A stretch of 12,920 nt of DNA from positions 1 to 12,920 of the forward strand of contig CALPKD020000010.1 of the NCBI GenBank assembly GCA_943324055.2. Direction: 5' to 3'. Origin of the DNA: Chitinophaga pinensis (GTDB taxonomy: Bacteria > Bacteroidota > Bacteroidia > Chitinophagales > Chitinophagaceae). Positions within the stretch are counted from its first letter, which is position 1. Each line of letters begins with the position of its first letter. Below are positions 1 to 7,737 of this stretch, one piece after another. The notes under the pieces were generated by a model. The model ran no database searches, was not told where the DNA came from, and saw nothing but the letters and a program-made list of their open reading frames with translations. Both the position numbers and the translations under genes were made by a program.

Positions 1-438
1 GACTAATTCCATTTCAGCCTGCTGGCGTATGATTTTTTCTTCGCTTTGCTTTCTTTTAGTAATATCAGCTATGTAAGCGATAACAAATTTTTTATCGTCT
101 TTAAAAAAATGACCTAGGCTAACTTCTACGGGAAACTCTGTACCATCTTTTCGCTGTGCAGATAAGCTCATCCCCAGTCCCATGGATCTTGCTTGTGGCT
201 TATGAATAAAGTCATCTCGATAACCAACATGTTTATGGTGATAACGTTGTGGAATTAATGTTTCAAGCATTTCTCCAACCATGCTTTCGTCGTAATAGGC
301 AAATAAGTTGTTAGCATAGGTGTTCGCCATGGCTATATACCCATCTTCATTTACTACAATAATGCCCATTGAGGCGGAATTGAATAATGCTTCAAATCCA
401 ATGTTTCCGTAATTATTTTGTTGTGTTTGACCGTGCAT
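1..438 (-). CDS. PAS-domain sensor protein, N-terminal part (truncated by window edge)
   Basis: Reading the minus strand from the ATG at 438-436 gives 146 uninterrupted codons running off the window edge, so only the N-terminus is present. Residues about 14-127 form one PAS domain: an N-cap (FEALFNSASMGIIVVNEDG), a core with NTYANNLFAY, an RKDGTEFPVEVSLG strand segment and the closing IADITKRK motif typical of PAS/PAC ends. Residues 128-146 start a charged helical linker (QSEEKIIRQQAEMELV), as seen between a PAS domain and a following output domain. There is no signal peptide or membrane segment in the visible part, so the sensor is probably cytosolic. By family habit the missing part may be a histidine kinase, but a GGDEF or another output domain cannot be excluded. 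It is transcribed divergently from the porin gene. Confidence 0.85.
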   Translation of the reverse strand, partial: MHGQTQQNNYGNIGFEALFNSASMGIIVVNEDGYIAMANTYANNLFAYYDESMVGEMLETLIPQRYHHKHVGYRDDFIHKPQARSMGLGMSLSAQRKDGTEFPVEVSLGHFFKDDKKFVIAYIADITKRKQSEEKIIRQQAEMELV

Positions 439-904
439 TTTTGATTGCTATTGTCTTAAATAGCGCCTTTTTGAGATTCCTTTAAAGTTACATCAATATC
501 AACGTAGTAACATTATTTAACCTATATAAATTGCTAAAGCTCTCATTTAAACCACTTTTTTGTTTATTCATTTTGCCGCAAACCTTTCATTACATTATAC
601 ATAATCTTCTATATTAAAACGGATTCTTATTATATAAATTATAAATAATTATATATGAAAATTATTGAAGTATTTGTAATTAATTTGTTAATTTAGATTT
701 AAATATTACACATATTATATTATATAATACAAAATTAAAACATTAAAATATGCACAAACAATTGAAAATCAATAATAATTAACAAAATCTCGCATTTACA
801 ATTTTCGTTTTATTTCTTTTTGTTATCAATTAACTTACCATATTTTTCGTTTTATAATATATATTATATAATTTATATATATTCTTCACCCTTAAACTCT
901 TAGT
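439..904. other. AT-rich divergent intergenic region
   Basis: This 466-base gap separates the divergent PAS-sensor and porin genes and should hold both promoters. No convincing coding frame, tRNA or repeat array is visible. It is extremely AT-rich from about 600 onward. Two symmetric elements stand out: a 7-bp hairpin at 713-729 (TATTATA, loop TTA, TATAATA) and a perfect 16-bp palindrome at 853-868 (TATAATATATATTATA), 36 bases before the porin start. Either could be a regulator site or simply a by-product of composition. Confidence 0.6.
483..490 (-). promoter_or_regulatory. possible -7 promoter element for the PAS sensor gene
   Basis: On the minus strand this reads TAACTTTA, seven of eight positions of the Bacteroidota -7 consensus TAnnTTTG, 44 bases before the ATG. 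I see no TTG at the usual spacing for a -33 element, so support is weak in such AT-rich DNA. Confidence 0.25.
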
Positions 905-1930
905 ATGAAAAAAATCGCTCTCTTATTATTATTAGCCATTTCTGTTTCGACCTTGGAGGCTCAAACTTCTGCAACAGCTGATTCGGCGTCAAAACAAAAA
1001 CCAAAATGCTCATTTGCATATACGCTTTATGTCGATGGGTATTATAAAGCCGACTTTGCGAATTCGGCACTGAACAATAAAACAAGTTTCACGAATGCTA
1101 ATAATTCACTCCAAATTGGAATGGCATCCATTAAATTAGACCCTACCTACGGGAAATTTGCTGCTACATTGGACTTGGGTATAGGCAAACGTGTTGAGGA
1201 ATTCTCCTATAATGATAAAGGCATAGCGCAAAACATTAAGCAAGCTTATATCAGTTATGCACCAACTAGCAGTATAAAATTCACTTTTGGGAAATGGGCA
1301 ACTCATATTGGCTATGAATTATTAGATGCCTATTCAAATAGGAACTACAGTATGAGTTACGGTTTTTCTTATGGGCCATTTTTTCATACTGGTCTAAAAG
1401 CCGATATCGCACTTGGTGGCAAATGGGCTATGATGTTGGGGATTGCTCAGCCTACTGATTTTGTATCTTCCACATCTCCAGATAAAATTTTAATTGCACA
1501 AGTAAGCACTGCCACTAAAGACGATAAATTAAAAGCCTATCTAAATTATCAAGGCGGCAAAGACAAGTCTCAATTTGACCTCGTATTGAACGGGGTAATT
1601 AATAGTAAAGTGGGCCTTAATTATGATGGTACCATTGCTACACTTTCAGGACAAAGCTGGTCTAGTCATGCAGTATATTTGAATTATGATCCAATCTCAT
1701 TGGTCGGTTTTACATTAAGATCTGAGTTGTTTAATGATACTAAATCTGCACTAGGCTTAGGAACTTCCATATTTCAAAATACAATTTCTGCGAATATACA
1801 TTTGAAAAAATTCACTATTATTCCTGAGATACGTTTTGATAATGCGAAGGATAAAATTTTCATTAATAAAAACAACAATGCAAATCAATATGCGGGAAAT
1901 TTCATTCTCGCCGCAGTATACAAATTCTAA
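905..1930 (+). CDS. outer-membrane beta-barrel porin (bbp2-like)
   Basis: The 341-residue product starts with a clear signal peptide (residues 1-20, MKKIALLLLL ... LEAQ) and ends in a C-terminal aromatic residue (AAVYKF), as outer-membrane barrels do. The body is a series of alternating amphipathic strands. The first strand (FAYTLYVDGYYKADF, about 37-51) and the stretch around residues 130-165 (FGKWATHIGYELLDAYSNRN followed by YSMSYGF and FFHTG) resemble the bbp2 family of putative Bacteroidota porins, where a GxxxTxxGYE segment precedes a YSxSxxF strand. The expected role is passive diffusion of small solutes across the outer membrane; the substrate cannot be told. The gene stands alone: a long divergent gap precedes it and a hairpin follows it. 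The family assignment is from memory of the motifs, not from a search. Confidence 0.8.
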   Translation: MKKIALLLLLAISVSTLEAQTSATADSASKQKPKCSFAYTLYVDGYYKADFANSALNNKTSFTNANNSLQIGMASIKLDPTYGKFAATLDLGIGKRVEEFSYNDKGIAQNIKQAYISYAPTSSIKFTFGKWATHIGYELLDAYSNRNYSMSYGFSYGPFFHTGLKADIALGGKWAMMLGIAQPTDFVSSTSPDKILIAQVSTATKDDKLKAYLNYQGGKDKSQFDLVLNGVINSKVGLNYDGTIATLSGQSWSSHAVYLNYDPISLVGFTLRSELFNDTKSALGLGTSIFQNTISANIHLKKFTIIPEIRFDNAKDKIFINKNNNANQYAGNFILAAVYKF

Positions 1931-1982
1931 AATCGTATTTAAGGTGATTTTTTGGTTAGTGGACATTTTAAGTAAGCAATAA

Positions 1983-2014
1983 TAATAGGGCCTCCTTTAC
2001 AGGGGGCCTTATTA
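1983..2014 (+). terminator. hairpin terminator after the porin gene
   Basis: TAATAGGGCCTCC (1983-1995) pairs with GGGGGCCTTATTA (2002-2014) as a 13-bp stem containing two G-T wobbles, around a 6-base TTTACA loop. It is the strongest hairpin in an otherwise AT-rich neighbourhood and lies 52 bases after the porin stop. A T run follows only at about 2034, so it is not a textbook intrinsic terminator, but its position between two separate genes fits termination. Confidence 0.7.
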
Positions 2015-2087
2015 GTGGAGGCACTAGTGTAATTTTTTATGGGCCGTGCCAAATTACATGTATATTTATTGTATTAAATTTAATATC

Positions 2088-2993
2088 ATGGTACTTATCT
2101 TTTTGGGTCTAATTGTTTTCTTCGCAGCTGGGGCATTGCAAAGCCTAAACGCGCCTATGTCTCAGTACAAAGGCACTGTCCGTATTGTTGGATTAGTTGT
2201 GATTGGACTTGGTTTATTGACATCTTGTATCAAACAAATTGATGCAGGTCAAATTGGAGTTCAATCCTTATTCGGGAAAGTACAGGATGAAGTATTGGTG
2301 AGTGGATTGAATTTTGTAAATCCTTTAATGGAAGTGAAGACGATTGATGTTAGAACACAAAACTATACAATGAGTGGCGTGCATAATGAGGGAGATGTGG
2401 CTGGTGATGACGCCATTAGAGTTTTGACAGCGGATGGTTTAGAAGTAGTGATCGACTTAACAGTTTTATATCGTGTGCAAGCATCTCAAGCACCCAATAT
2501 TGTAAGACAAATAGGTTTTGACTTTAAGAATGTAGTAATACGACCAATTACTAGAACAAAAATTAGAGACAATGCAGTGTATTATACAGCAGTGGATTTA
2601 TATTCGATAAAAAGAGATGAATTTCAATCCAGAATATTTAAATCAATCGAAGCTAACTTAAAGTCGAGGGGTATGGTACTGGAGCAATTACTAGTACGTA
2701 ATATTACTTTGCCAGCTTCAGTTAAGGGTTCAATAGAGGAAAAAATAAAGGCCGAGCAAGACGCGCAAAAGATGCAGTATGTCTTACAAAAAGAAAAGCA
2801 AGAAGCAGAACGTAAAAGAGTGGAAGCGCAAGGTATAGCCGATTACCAACGTATTATAAGTTTAGGTTTAGGGGACAAGCAATTACAGTACGAACAAATT
2901 CAGGCAATGAAAGGGTTGATGACTTCTCCAAATGCCAAAGTAATTATCATGGGAGGAGGGAAAACTCCAATTATCTTAGATAGTAAAAATTAA
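2088..2993 (+). CDS. prohibitin-family (SPFH domain) membrane protein
   Basis: The 301-residue product has two hydrophobic segments (about residues 2-18 and 31-46), then an SPFH/band-7 domain from about residue 50 (QIDAGQIGVQSLFGKV) to about 225. Recognisable parts are the VSGLNFVNPL turn, the VLTADGLEVVIDLTVLYRV strands and the RNITLPASVKGSIEEKI end. A charged coiled coil follows (about 224-260, KAEQDAQKMQYVLQKEKQEA and onward). Prohibitins and flotillins form large ring- or cage-like membrane assemblies that often act with membrane proteases; the partner here is unknown. I chose the ATG at 2088 over an in-frame GTG at 2046, because the extra 14 residues (PNYMYIYCIKF ...) are atypical and the stretch just before 2088 (TTAAATTTAATATC) looks like an AT-rich leader. 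The M28 peptidase gene follows after 47 bases. Confidence 0.88.
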   Translation: MVLIFLGLIVFFAAGALQSLNAPMSQYKGTVRIVGLVVIGLGLLTSCIKQIDAGQIGVQSLFGKVQDEVLVSGLNFVNPLMEVKTIDVRTQNYTMSGVHNEGDVAGDDAIRVLTADGLEVVIDLTVLYRVQASQAPNIVRQIGFDFKNVVIRPITRTKIRDNAVYYTAVDLYSIKRDEFQSRIFKSIEANLKSRGMVLEQLLVRNITLPASVKGSIEEKIKAEQDAQKMQYVLQKEKQEAERKRVEAQGIADYQRIISLGLGDKQLQYEQIQAMKGLMTSPNAKVIIMGGGKTPIILDSKN

Positions 2994-3040
2994 ATAAATC
3001 ATCTATCATTCAATCTAGTACTCGTCAAATAAATTAAAAA

Positions 3041-4390
3041 ATGAAAAAGAGTTTATTCCTTGTGGTTTCAATTTTAGCTATTCAGTCTTCATTTGCACAA
3101 GTCATAGTAAAGCGAGATGCTGAAATTGAAGCAATGGTGAAAGAAGTGAGTGCCGATTCTATTAAATCTAATATTTATAATTTAGTAGGATTTGGTACAA
3201 GAAATACTTTAAGTACACAAGGCAATAATTCAAATGGTATTGGGGCTGCTAGGCAATGGATACTTAATAAGTTTAACGCATTTGGTTTATCAGCAGGAGG
3301 CCGATTGACTTCGGTTATTGATACAATTACCTATACGCCAGATGGCAAAAGAGTAAATCGACCAATTATTCTTGGGAATGTGGTGGCTACTTTAAAAGGC
3401 ACCGATCCTAGTGATAAAAGAGTTTTTATTATAACAGGGCATTTGGATAATATGCGCACAAGTGTAATGGATAGCGTAGGAATTGCGCCTGGGGCAGATG
3501 ATGATGGAAGTGGCACTGCTGCAGTCATTGAATGTGCGAGGGTGATGTCCAAGCATAGCTTTCCCGCAACAATCCTTTTTGTTACAGTGAGCGGGGAAGA
3601 GCAGGGCTTGTTAGGCGCTTATTTTATGGCAAATAAAGCCAAAAAAGAAAACTGGAAAATTGAGGCAGTATTGAATAATGATATCATGGGTAGTAATAAT
3701 AGTAGTGAAACCAATATCATCGATAACACAAAAGTGCGTGTATTTAGTGAAGGATTATCTGTTTTAGATACAGGAAGGCTGGCAATGCAAATACGCAATT
3801 TAGGTTTGGAAAACGACGGAAGGTCAAGACAATTGGCGCGTTACATTAAAGAAGTAGGAGAGCGTTATGTAGATAATATACAAGTGATGATGATTTACAG
3901 AAACGATCGTTTTTTACGTGGAGGGGATCATACTGCATTTGTGGAGAATGGGTTTGCAGGAGTAAGGTTTACTGAAATGAATGAGAACTTTACTAGGCAG
4001 CACCAGGATGTCCGTGTTGAAAATGGAATACAGTATGGCGATTTGCCTGAATTTATTGATTTTGAATACTTGAGAAAGAATACGGCGTTGAATTTAGCGA
4101 ATTTGGCAAATTTAGCCAAGGCGCCAGCTGTTCCAGAGGAAGTTAAAGTGGATGTTAAAAAACTAAGTAATACTAGTTTCTTGTATTGGAAAGCCCCAAA
4201 AGTAGGTAAGGTAAAAGGGTATTATGTATTAGTGAGGGAAACAACAAGTGCGGTTTGGCAAAAGAAAATATATACAGAGTCGGCGGAAATAAGATTGCCT
4301 TATAGTAAGGACAATTATTTCTTTGGGGTGCAAAGTGTGAACGAGGCAGGGAATGAGAGCTTACCCGTCATTCCTTCTGTTGGCCGTTAA
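3041..4390 (+). CDS. secreted M28-family zinc metallopeptidase
   Basis: The 449-residue protein has a signal peptide (residues 1-20, ending SFAQ), so it is exported. The M28 aminopeptidase-type core spans about 105-355, and the co-catalytic zinc ligands can be read: H134 (GHLDN), D153 in GADDDGSGTAAVIE, E186/E187 in SGEEQGLLGA (E186 the likely general base, E187 a ligand), D214 (LNNDIMGS) and H297 (GGDHTAFVE). The set looks complete, so an active enzyme removing N-terminal residues or cleaving peptides in the periplasm or outside the cell is expected. Residues about 362-449 resemble a fibronectin type III-like domain (SFLYWKAPKVGKVKGYYVLV, then FFGVQSVNEAGNES). No type IX secretion C-terminal signal is obvious. 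It may be co-transcribed with the SPFH gene upstream. Its last 30 bases overlap the 3' end of the convergent AraC-type gene. Confidence 0.9.
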   Translation: MKKSLFLVVSILAIQSSFAQVIVKRDAEIEAMVKEVSADSIKSNIYNLVGFGTRNTLSTQGNNSNGIGAARQWILNKFNAFGLSAGGRLTSVIDTITYTPDGKRVNRPIILGNVVATLKGTDPSDKRVFIITGHLDNMRTSVMDSVGIAPGADDDGSGTAAVIECARVMSKHSFPATILFVTVSGEEQGLLGAYFMANKAKKENWKIEAVLNNDIMGSNNSSETNIIDNTKVRVFSEGLSVLDTGRLAMQIRNLGLENDGRSRQLARYIKEVGERYVDNIQVMMIYRNDRFLRGGDHTAFVENGFAGVRFTEMNENFTRQHQDVRVENGIQYGDLPEFIDFEYLRKNTALNLANLANLAKAPAVPEEVKVDVKKLSNTSFLYWKAPKVGKVKGYYVLVRETTSAVWQKKIYTESAEIRLPYSKDNYFFGVQSVNEAGNESLPVIPSVGR

Positions 4391-5569
4391 GTTAAAATCA
4401 TTTTTGTTTTTCCCAATATACTCTGACGGGGTGAATCCCGTTTTGTTTTTGAATATAGCATAGAAATTGGAGTAGGATTTAAAACCTGATTGTAATGCAA
4501 CCGCTTCAATAGTAATTTGATCTAATCTCCCATTTTTGATAAGCTCAACTGCGTAGGTTATTTTTAATTTGTTTTTCCAACTGTTAAAATTGGTATTTAA
4601 ATGTTCCTTAAAGTAAAAGTTTAAATGGTGCGTTGGGATTTTAGAATCCGCCGTTAATACCGACAAGCTATACTTTTCATGAATGTAAGGATGAGATTCA
4701 ATATACTGAGTAATGAAATGGTCTATTTTTAAAATATATGCATTGTCTAATTCAAATGGCTTATAGCCCTTCTTGAACACTGCTTTAGTAGCAATATTTA
4801 TGATATCCGTATTTTGAGGCAAGCCATACAAAATATTGGGAAATAAAAATATACTTAATATAATTCCACTATATGCTACCCAGGAACTATTTAAAATAAT
4901 TGCTGAATATTTAGTCAAATAGTTCGTTTTAACAAAAGCGGTTTCAATTAAATATAAAAGTATCAATGTGTTAAATATTAAATTAGACGAAATCAGCACC
5001 CTTAGCCAAGTATTAATAATTTTTAATTGGGTTAAATTAATAGGACGATCTATTTTTTTATAGATAATAAATTTGAGGCTACAAATTAAATAAATGAAGT
5101 TGATCAATTGCCTCATTAAGGAGGCGGTGATATCTGTAAATAATAGATGGTGTGTATTGGATATATTTGTCTTTAGGGATATGATATTTTTAGCAATTTG
5201 TATTTTATGATCAAAAGGCAATATTAAATAGGGCATAATGTCAATAAATGAAATAATAACTAGCACAAGGTGAATCAAATTTCGCTTGTCTAGAATATGA
5301 AATCGATCGTCCAAAGTTATTCTGGTATAGAAATACAAAATAGGGCCAATTGAAACAAATGTGGGAATAATATGATTGAATTGAATTACAAATAATAAGG
5401 GACTAGTCGATGCTGACATTGTAAAGTGAGCCAGTCCGTAAATACTAAGTACAAAAAAATACCCTGCTAATAAGTAACTAGATGGGCTGTATTTTTTATT
5501 GAAATAATTAAATATAACAATAATTATACCCACAAAAATTCCAATTAATGATACAAATTGTGGAATCAT
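4361..5569 (-). CDS. AraC-family transcription regulator with multi-span membrane N-terminus
   Basis: The 402-residue protein has two parts. Residues 1-250 are very hydrophobic, with about seven predicted membrane helices (roughly 5-23, 32-50, 58-81, 98-119, 152-170, 190-209, 223-247). Residues about 275-390 are an AraC-type double helix-turn-helix: KYSLSVLTADSKIPTHHLNF is the first motif, and the signature second half runs through ITIEAVALQSGFKSYSNFYA, then FKNKTGFTPSEYI. Such membrane-anchored AraC proteins are common in Bacteroidota and are presumed to sense an envelope or small-molecule signal; the ligand is unknown. The ATG at 5569 is the start of the hydrophobic reading. The gene is divergent from the LuxR-type gene across a 287-base gap and overlaps the M28 gene tail to tail. 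Confidence 0.88.
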   Translation of the reverse strand: MIPQFVSLIGIFVGIIIVIFNYFNKKYSPSSYLLAGYFFVLSIYGLAHFTMSASTSPLLFVIQFNHIIPTFVSIGPILYFYTRITLDDRFHILDKRNLIHLVLVIISFIDIMPYLILPFDHKIQIAKNIISLKTNISNTHHLLFTDITASLMRQLINFIYLICSLKFIIYKKIDRPINLTQLKIINTWLRVLISSNLIFNTLILLYLIETAFVKTNYLTKYSAIILNSSWVAYSGIILSIFLFPNILYGLPQNTDIINIATKAVFKKGYKPFELDNAYILKIDHFITQYIESHPYIHEKYSLSVLTADSKIPTHHLNFYFKEHLNTNFNSWKNKLKITYAVELIKNGRLDQITIEAVALQSGFKSYSNFYAIFKNKTGFTPSEYIGKNKNDFNLTANRRNDG

Positions 5570-5856
5570 ATTTACATTTCCTTTTCATTTTAAAAATACT
5601 TAATATGTTTAAATAATCTCAAAATATTATTCTATTTCTCAAATTGAATTTAAATTTTATTATTTTGTATGTCATATTTGTTATAAAATATTGCAAATTT
5701 GTGTTAAATCTTTTTTTTTCAAAAATAAGCAATAACTTATTTATGTTTTTTTATCAAAAAAATAATACTTAATTAGGCTGATTAAATTCTATAATTTTTA
5801 TTGTTTTTAATTTAGTATAGATTTTACACCCTATTCTAAAACCTATATTCATTTTT
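5570..5856. promoter_or_regulatory. AT-rich divergent control region between the AraC-type and LuxR-type genes
   Basis: These 287 non-coding bases must hold the promoters of two divergent regulator genes. Visible elements are a 7-bp hairpin at 5723-5742 (AAATAAG, loop CAATAA, CTTATTT), a T7/A7 hairpin at 5746-5762, and TAGATTTT at 5818-5825, which matches seven of eight positions of the plus-strand -7 consensus, 31 bases before the LuxR-type ATG. No exact promoter can be fixed by eye. Confidence 0.45.
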
Positions 5857-6477
5857 ATGTTTACTAACAAAAATGTGCTTATTGCTGAGCCTAATTCTAT
5901 TCTGCGGCTGGGTTTGAGACAATTAATAACAAGGTTCGAATTTAGCCAAGTTTATGAATCAACCGATTCTGTAGGCTTAATGAATCAGTTGGAGAAATAC
6001 GATTTTACACATTTAATACTTGGTTTTCAAATGATTATGAATTCTCCAATTGAATTTTTGCAAAGGATAAGGGAGCGCTACCCTGATATTGTCATACTTT
6101 TATTCACTTCTAGCAATATGTTCAACTATCAAAGGCTAGTGAATGACAATTTATTGCATTTTTATCTAGACAAAGATACCTCCCTTTCTGAGTTGAAATA
6201 TAAGTTGAAGGATTTTTCGGAAACTTGTATACAAAGTATTGCTTCGCCTTTGCGACCTCTGCAATTGCCAATCCATAATCCATATGGGAATCTCTCTGAT
6301 AGGCAATCATTGGTATTGGAATATTTGATGGAAGGGTTAAGTACAAGAGAAATAAGTCAAAGAATGAATATAAAAGATAATACTGTTTCTACTATGAAAA
6401 GTATATTGTTTAGTAAATTAAATGTGAGTTCTTTAGTGGACTTGATTCATTACACAAAACAGCACCAAAGGTATTAA
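5857..6477 (+). CDS. LuxR/NarL-type response regulator with degenerate receiver domain
   Basis: The 206-residue protein has a receiver-like domain (about 5-120) and a LuxR-type helix-turn-helix (about 144-200). The output domain is clear: LSDRQSLVLEYLMEGLSTRE, then ISQRMNIKDNTVSTMKSILF, then KLNVSSLVDLI. The receiver keeps its fold pattern (VLIAEPNSILRLGLRQLI, LLFTSS with T84/S85, and K106 in YLDKD). When aligned from the IEFLQRIR helix, the usual phospho-acceptor aspartate becomes G56 (LILGFQMIM), and the acidic pair near the start is reduced to E11. It is therefore probably not switched by phosphorylation in the usual way. No histidine kinase gene is adjacent. mscL begins 29 bases downstream, so the two may share a transcript. 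Confidence 0.88.
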   Translation: MFTNKNVLIAEPNSILRLGLRQLITRFEFSQVYESTDSVGLMNQLEKYDFTHLILGFQMIMNSPIEFLQRIRERYPDIVILLFTSSNMFNYQRLVNDNLLHFYLDKDTSLSELKYKLKDFSETCIQSIASPLRPLQLPIHNPYGNLSDRQSLVLEYLMEGLSTREISQRMNIKDNTVSTMKSILFSKLNVSSLVDLIHYTKQHQRY

Positions 6478-6506
6478 TCCGCTATGCAGCATTTTAAATT
6501 TACTTT

Positions 6507-6884
6507 ATGTCTTGGATAAAACAATTCAGAGATTTTGCCATCAAAGGGAACGTAATTGAACTTTCAGTAGCCGTAGTGATCGGAGCTGCTTTTAGCAGTA
6601 TTGTAAGTTCGTTAGTGGAGGACATTATCACTCCACTTATATTGACACCTGCAACGAATGCGGCTGGGGTAGCAGATATAGATAAGCTCGCTTGGGGTGC
6701 AGTAAAGTATGGCAAGTCCATTGCAGCAGTGATTAAGTTTGTTTTAATTGCATTGGTTTTGTTTTTGGTAATTAAAGCAGTCAATAAATTTAAAGATGCC
6801 GAAAATGAAAAAGCCGAAAAACCTCCCTTGACAACTACCGAACAAATGCTTGCCGAAATTAGAGATAACTTAAAGGGTAGGTAA
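6507..6884 (+). CDS. mscL: large-conductance mechanosensitive channel
   Basis: The 125-residue product has the full MscL layout and a usual length. It has the N-terminal amphipathic helix and TM1 (MSWIKQFRDFAIKGNVIELS, then VAVVIGAAFSSIVSSLVEDI, with the ITPLI turn), a short periplasmic loop (about 47-68), TM2 (about 71-94, AAVIKFVLIALVLFLVIKAV) and a charged C-terminal helix (TTEQMLAEIRDNLKGR) that forms the cytoplasmic bundle. It is an inner-membrane homopentamer opened by membrane tension that releases solutes during osmotic downshock. The periplasmic loop is short. It sits between the LuxR-type gene and the NAD(P)H-hydrate dehydratase gene, with gaps of 29 and 37 bases. Confidence 0.96.
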   Translation: MSWIKQFRDFAIKGNVIELSVAVVIGAAFSSIVSSLVEDIITPLILTPATNAAGVADIDKLAWGAVKYGKSIAAVIKFVLIALVLFLVIKAVNKFKDAENEKAEKPPLTTTEQMLAEIRDNLKGR

Positions 6885-6891
6885 GTTTCCG

Positions 6892-6899
6892 TAGCTTTG
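6892..6899 (+). promoter_or_regulatory. possible -7 promoter element for the NAD(P)H-hydrate dehydratase gene
   Basis: TAGCTTTG is an exact match to the Bacteroidota consensus TAnnTTTG, in the gap after mscL and 22 bases before the next ATG. No TTG is found at -33 spacing, so the gene may also be read through from mscL. Confidence 0.4.
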
Positions 6900-6921
6900 T
6901 ATCTCTCTAAATAAATTCAGG

Positions 6922-7737
6922 ATGAAAAAAATAGATGCGTCTTGGGTTCACGCAAATGTTCATCCCCGCAAGTTGGATGGTCACAAAAAATCATTCGGTC
7001 ACGTACTTGTAATTGCAGGTAGTAACGGAAAAGCGGGTGCTTCAATTTTGTGTGCACGTGCTGCTTTACATAGCGGTTGTGGAATGGTTACTGCTTTTAT
7101 CCCGCAAGAAGCAGTCGAGCCTTTATTGGGGGAAAGCCCTGAAATTATGTACATCGTAAATAAAGAGATTGCTGAAATAGATTTATCTCAATTTGATGCA
7201 ATTGCCATAGGTCCCGGCTTGGGGTTGTCAGACGTAGCGAACGATACCGTTTATTATCTACTAGCACATTACAATGGCCCTATTGTAATTGATGCAGATG
7301 CACTAACCTTACTCGCTTTTAACTTAACACCTATCAAGGAAAATCATATTCTTACTCCTCACCCGGGGGAGTTTAGTCGACTACAAGGTTTTGAATACAT
7401 TCCCGCACAAAGAGAGTTGCAAGCGCTCACTTTTGTTAGAGATCACCCAGTAAATTTAGTTTTAAAAGGAGCACCATCAATTTTTGTTACTAGTCAAGGG
7501 GAAGCAATGGTTAATACAACGGGTAATGACGGTATGGCTACTGCCGGAAGCGGAGACGTGTTGACCGGCATGATTGCCTCACTTTGTGCACAAGGTTATG
7601 CGCCGCATATTGCTGCACCCTTGGGTGTTTATCTTCACGGGATGGCTGGTGATATTGCAATAAAAAAAATATCAAAATCGAGTTTAGTTGCATCAGACTT
7701 AATTCGATTTATCGGTGAGGTTCGGTTGATTGACTAG
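6922..7737 (+). CDS. nnrD: ADP-dependent NAD(P)H-hydrate dehydratase
   Basis: The 271-residue protein belongs to the ribokinase-like NnrD/CARKD family, which dehydrates damaged NADHX and NADPHX back to NAD(P)H using ADP (ATP in eukaryotes). Motifs seen are SFGHVLVIAGSNGKAGAS (about 24-41), AIGPGLG (95-101), VIDADAL (122-128), LTPHPGEF (144-151), and GNDGMATAGSGDVLTGMIAS (201-220) with D212 as the conserved catalytic aspartate, then LHGMAGD. Many bacterial versions are fusions with an N-terminal epimerase domain (NnrE, YjeF_N). This one starts directly with the dehydratase domain, so the epimerase is separate or absent here. It is a soluble repair enzyme, probably unrelated in function to its neighbours. 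Confidence 0.94.
   Translation: MKKIDASWVHANVHPRKLDGHKKSFGHVLVIAGSNGKAGASILCARAALHSGCGMVTAFIPQEAVEPLLGESPEIMYIVNKEIAEIDLSQFDAIAIGPGLGLSDVANDTVYYLLAHYNGPIVIDADALTLLAFNLTPIKENHILTPHPGEFSRLQGFEYIPAQRELQALTFVRDHPVNLVLKGAPSIFVTSQGEAMVNTTGNDGMATAGSGDVLTGMIASLCAQGYAPHIAAPLGVYLHGMAGDIAIKKISKSSLVASDLIRFIGEVRLID

Noticed and set aside
2046..2087. Upstream in-frame GTG start adding 14 residues to the SPFH protein
   Set aside because: The added residues do not look like part of the family N-terminus, and the ATG at 2088 directly begins the hydrophobic segment after an AT-rich leader.
6500..6784. Minus-strand open frame over mscL
   Set aside because: It is the complement of the unmistakable mscL gene and shows no family signature.
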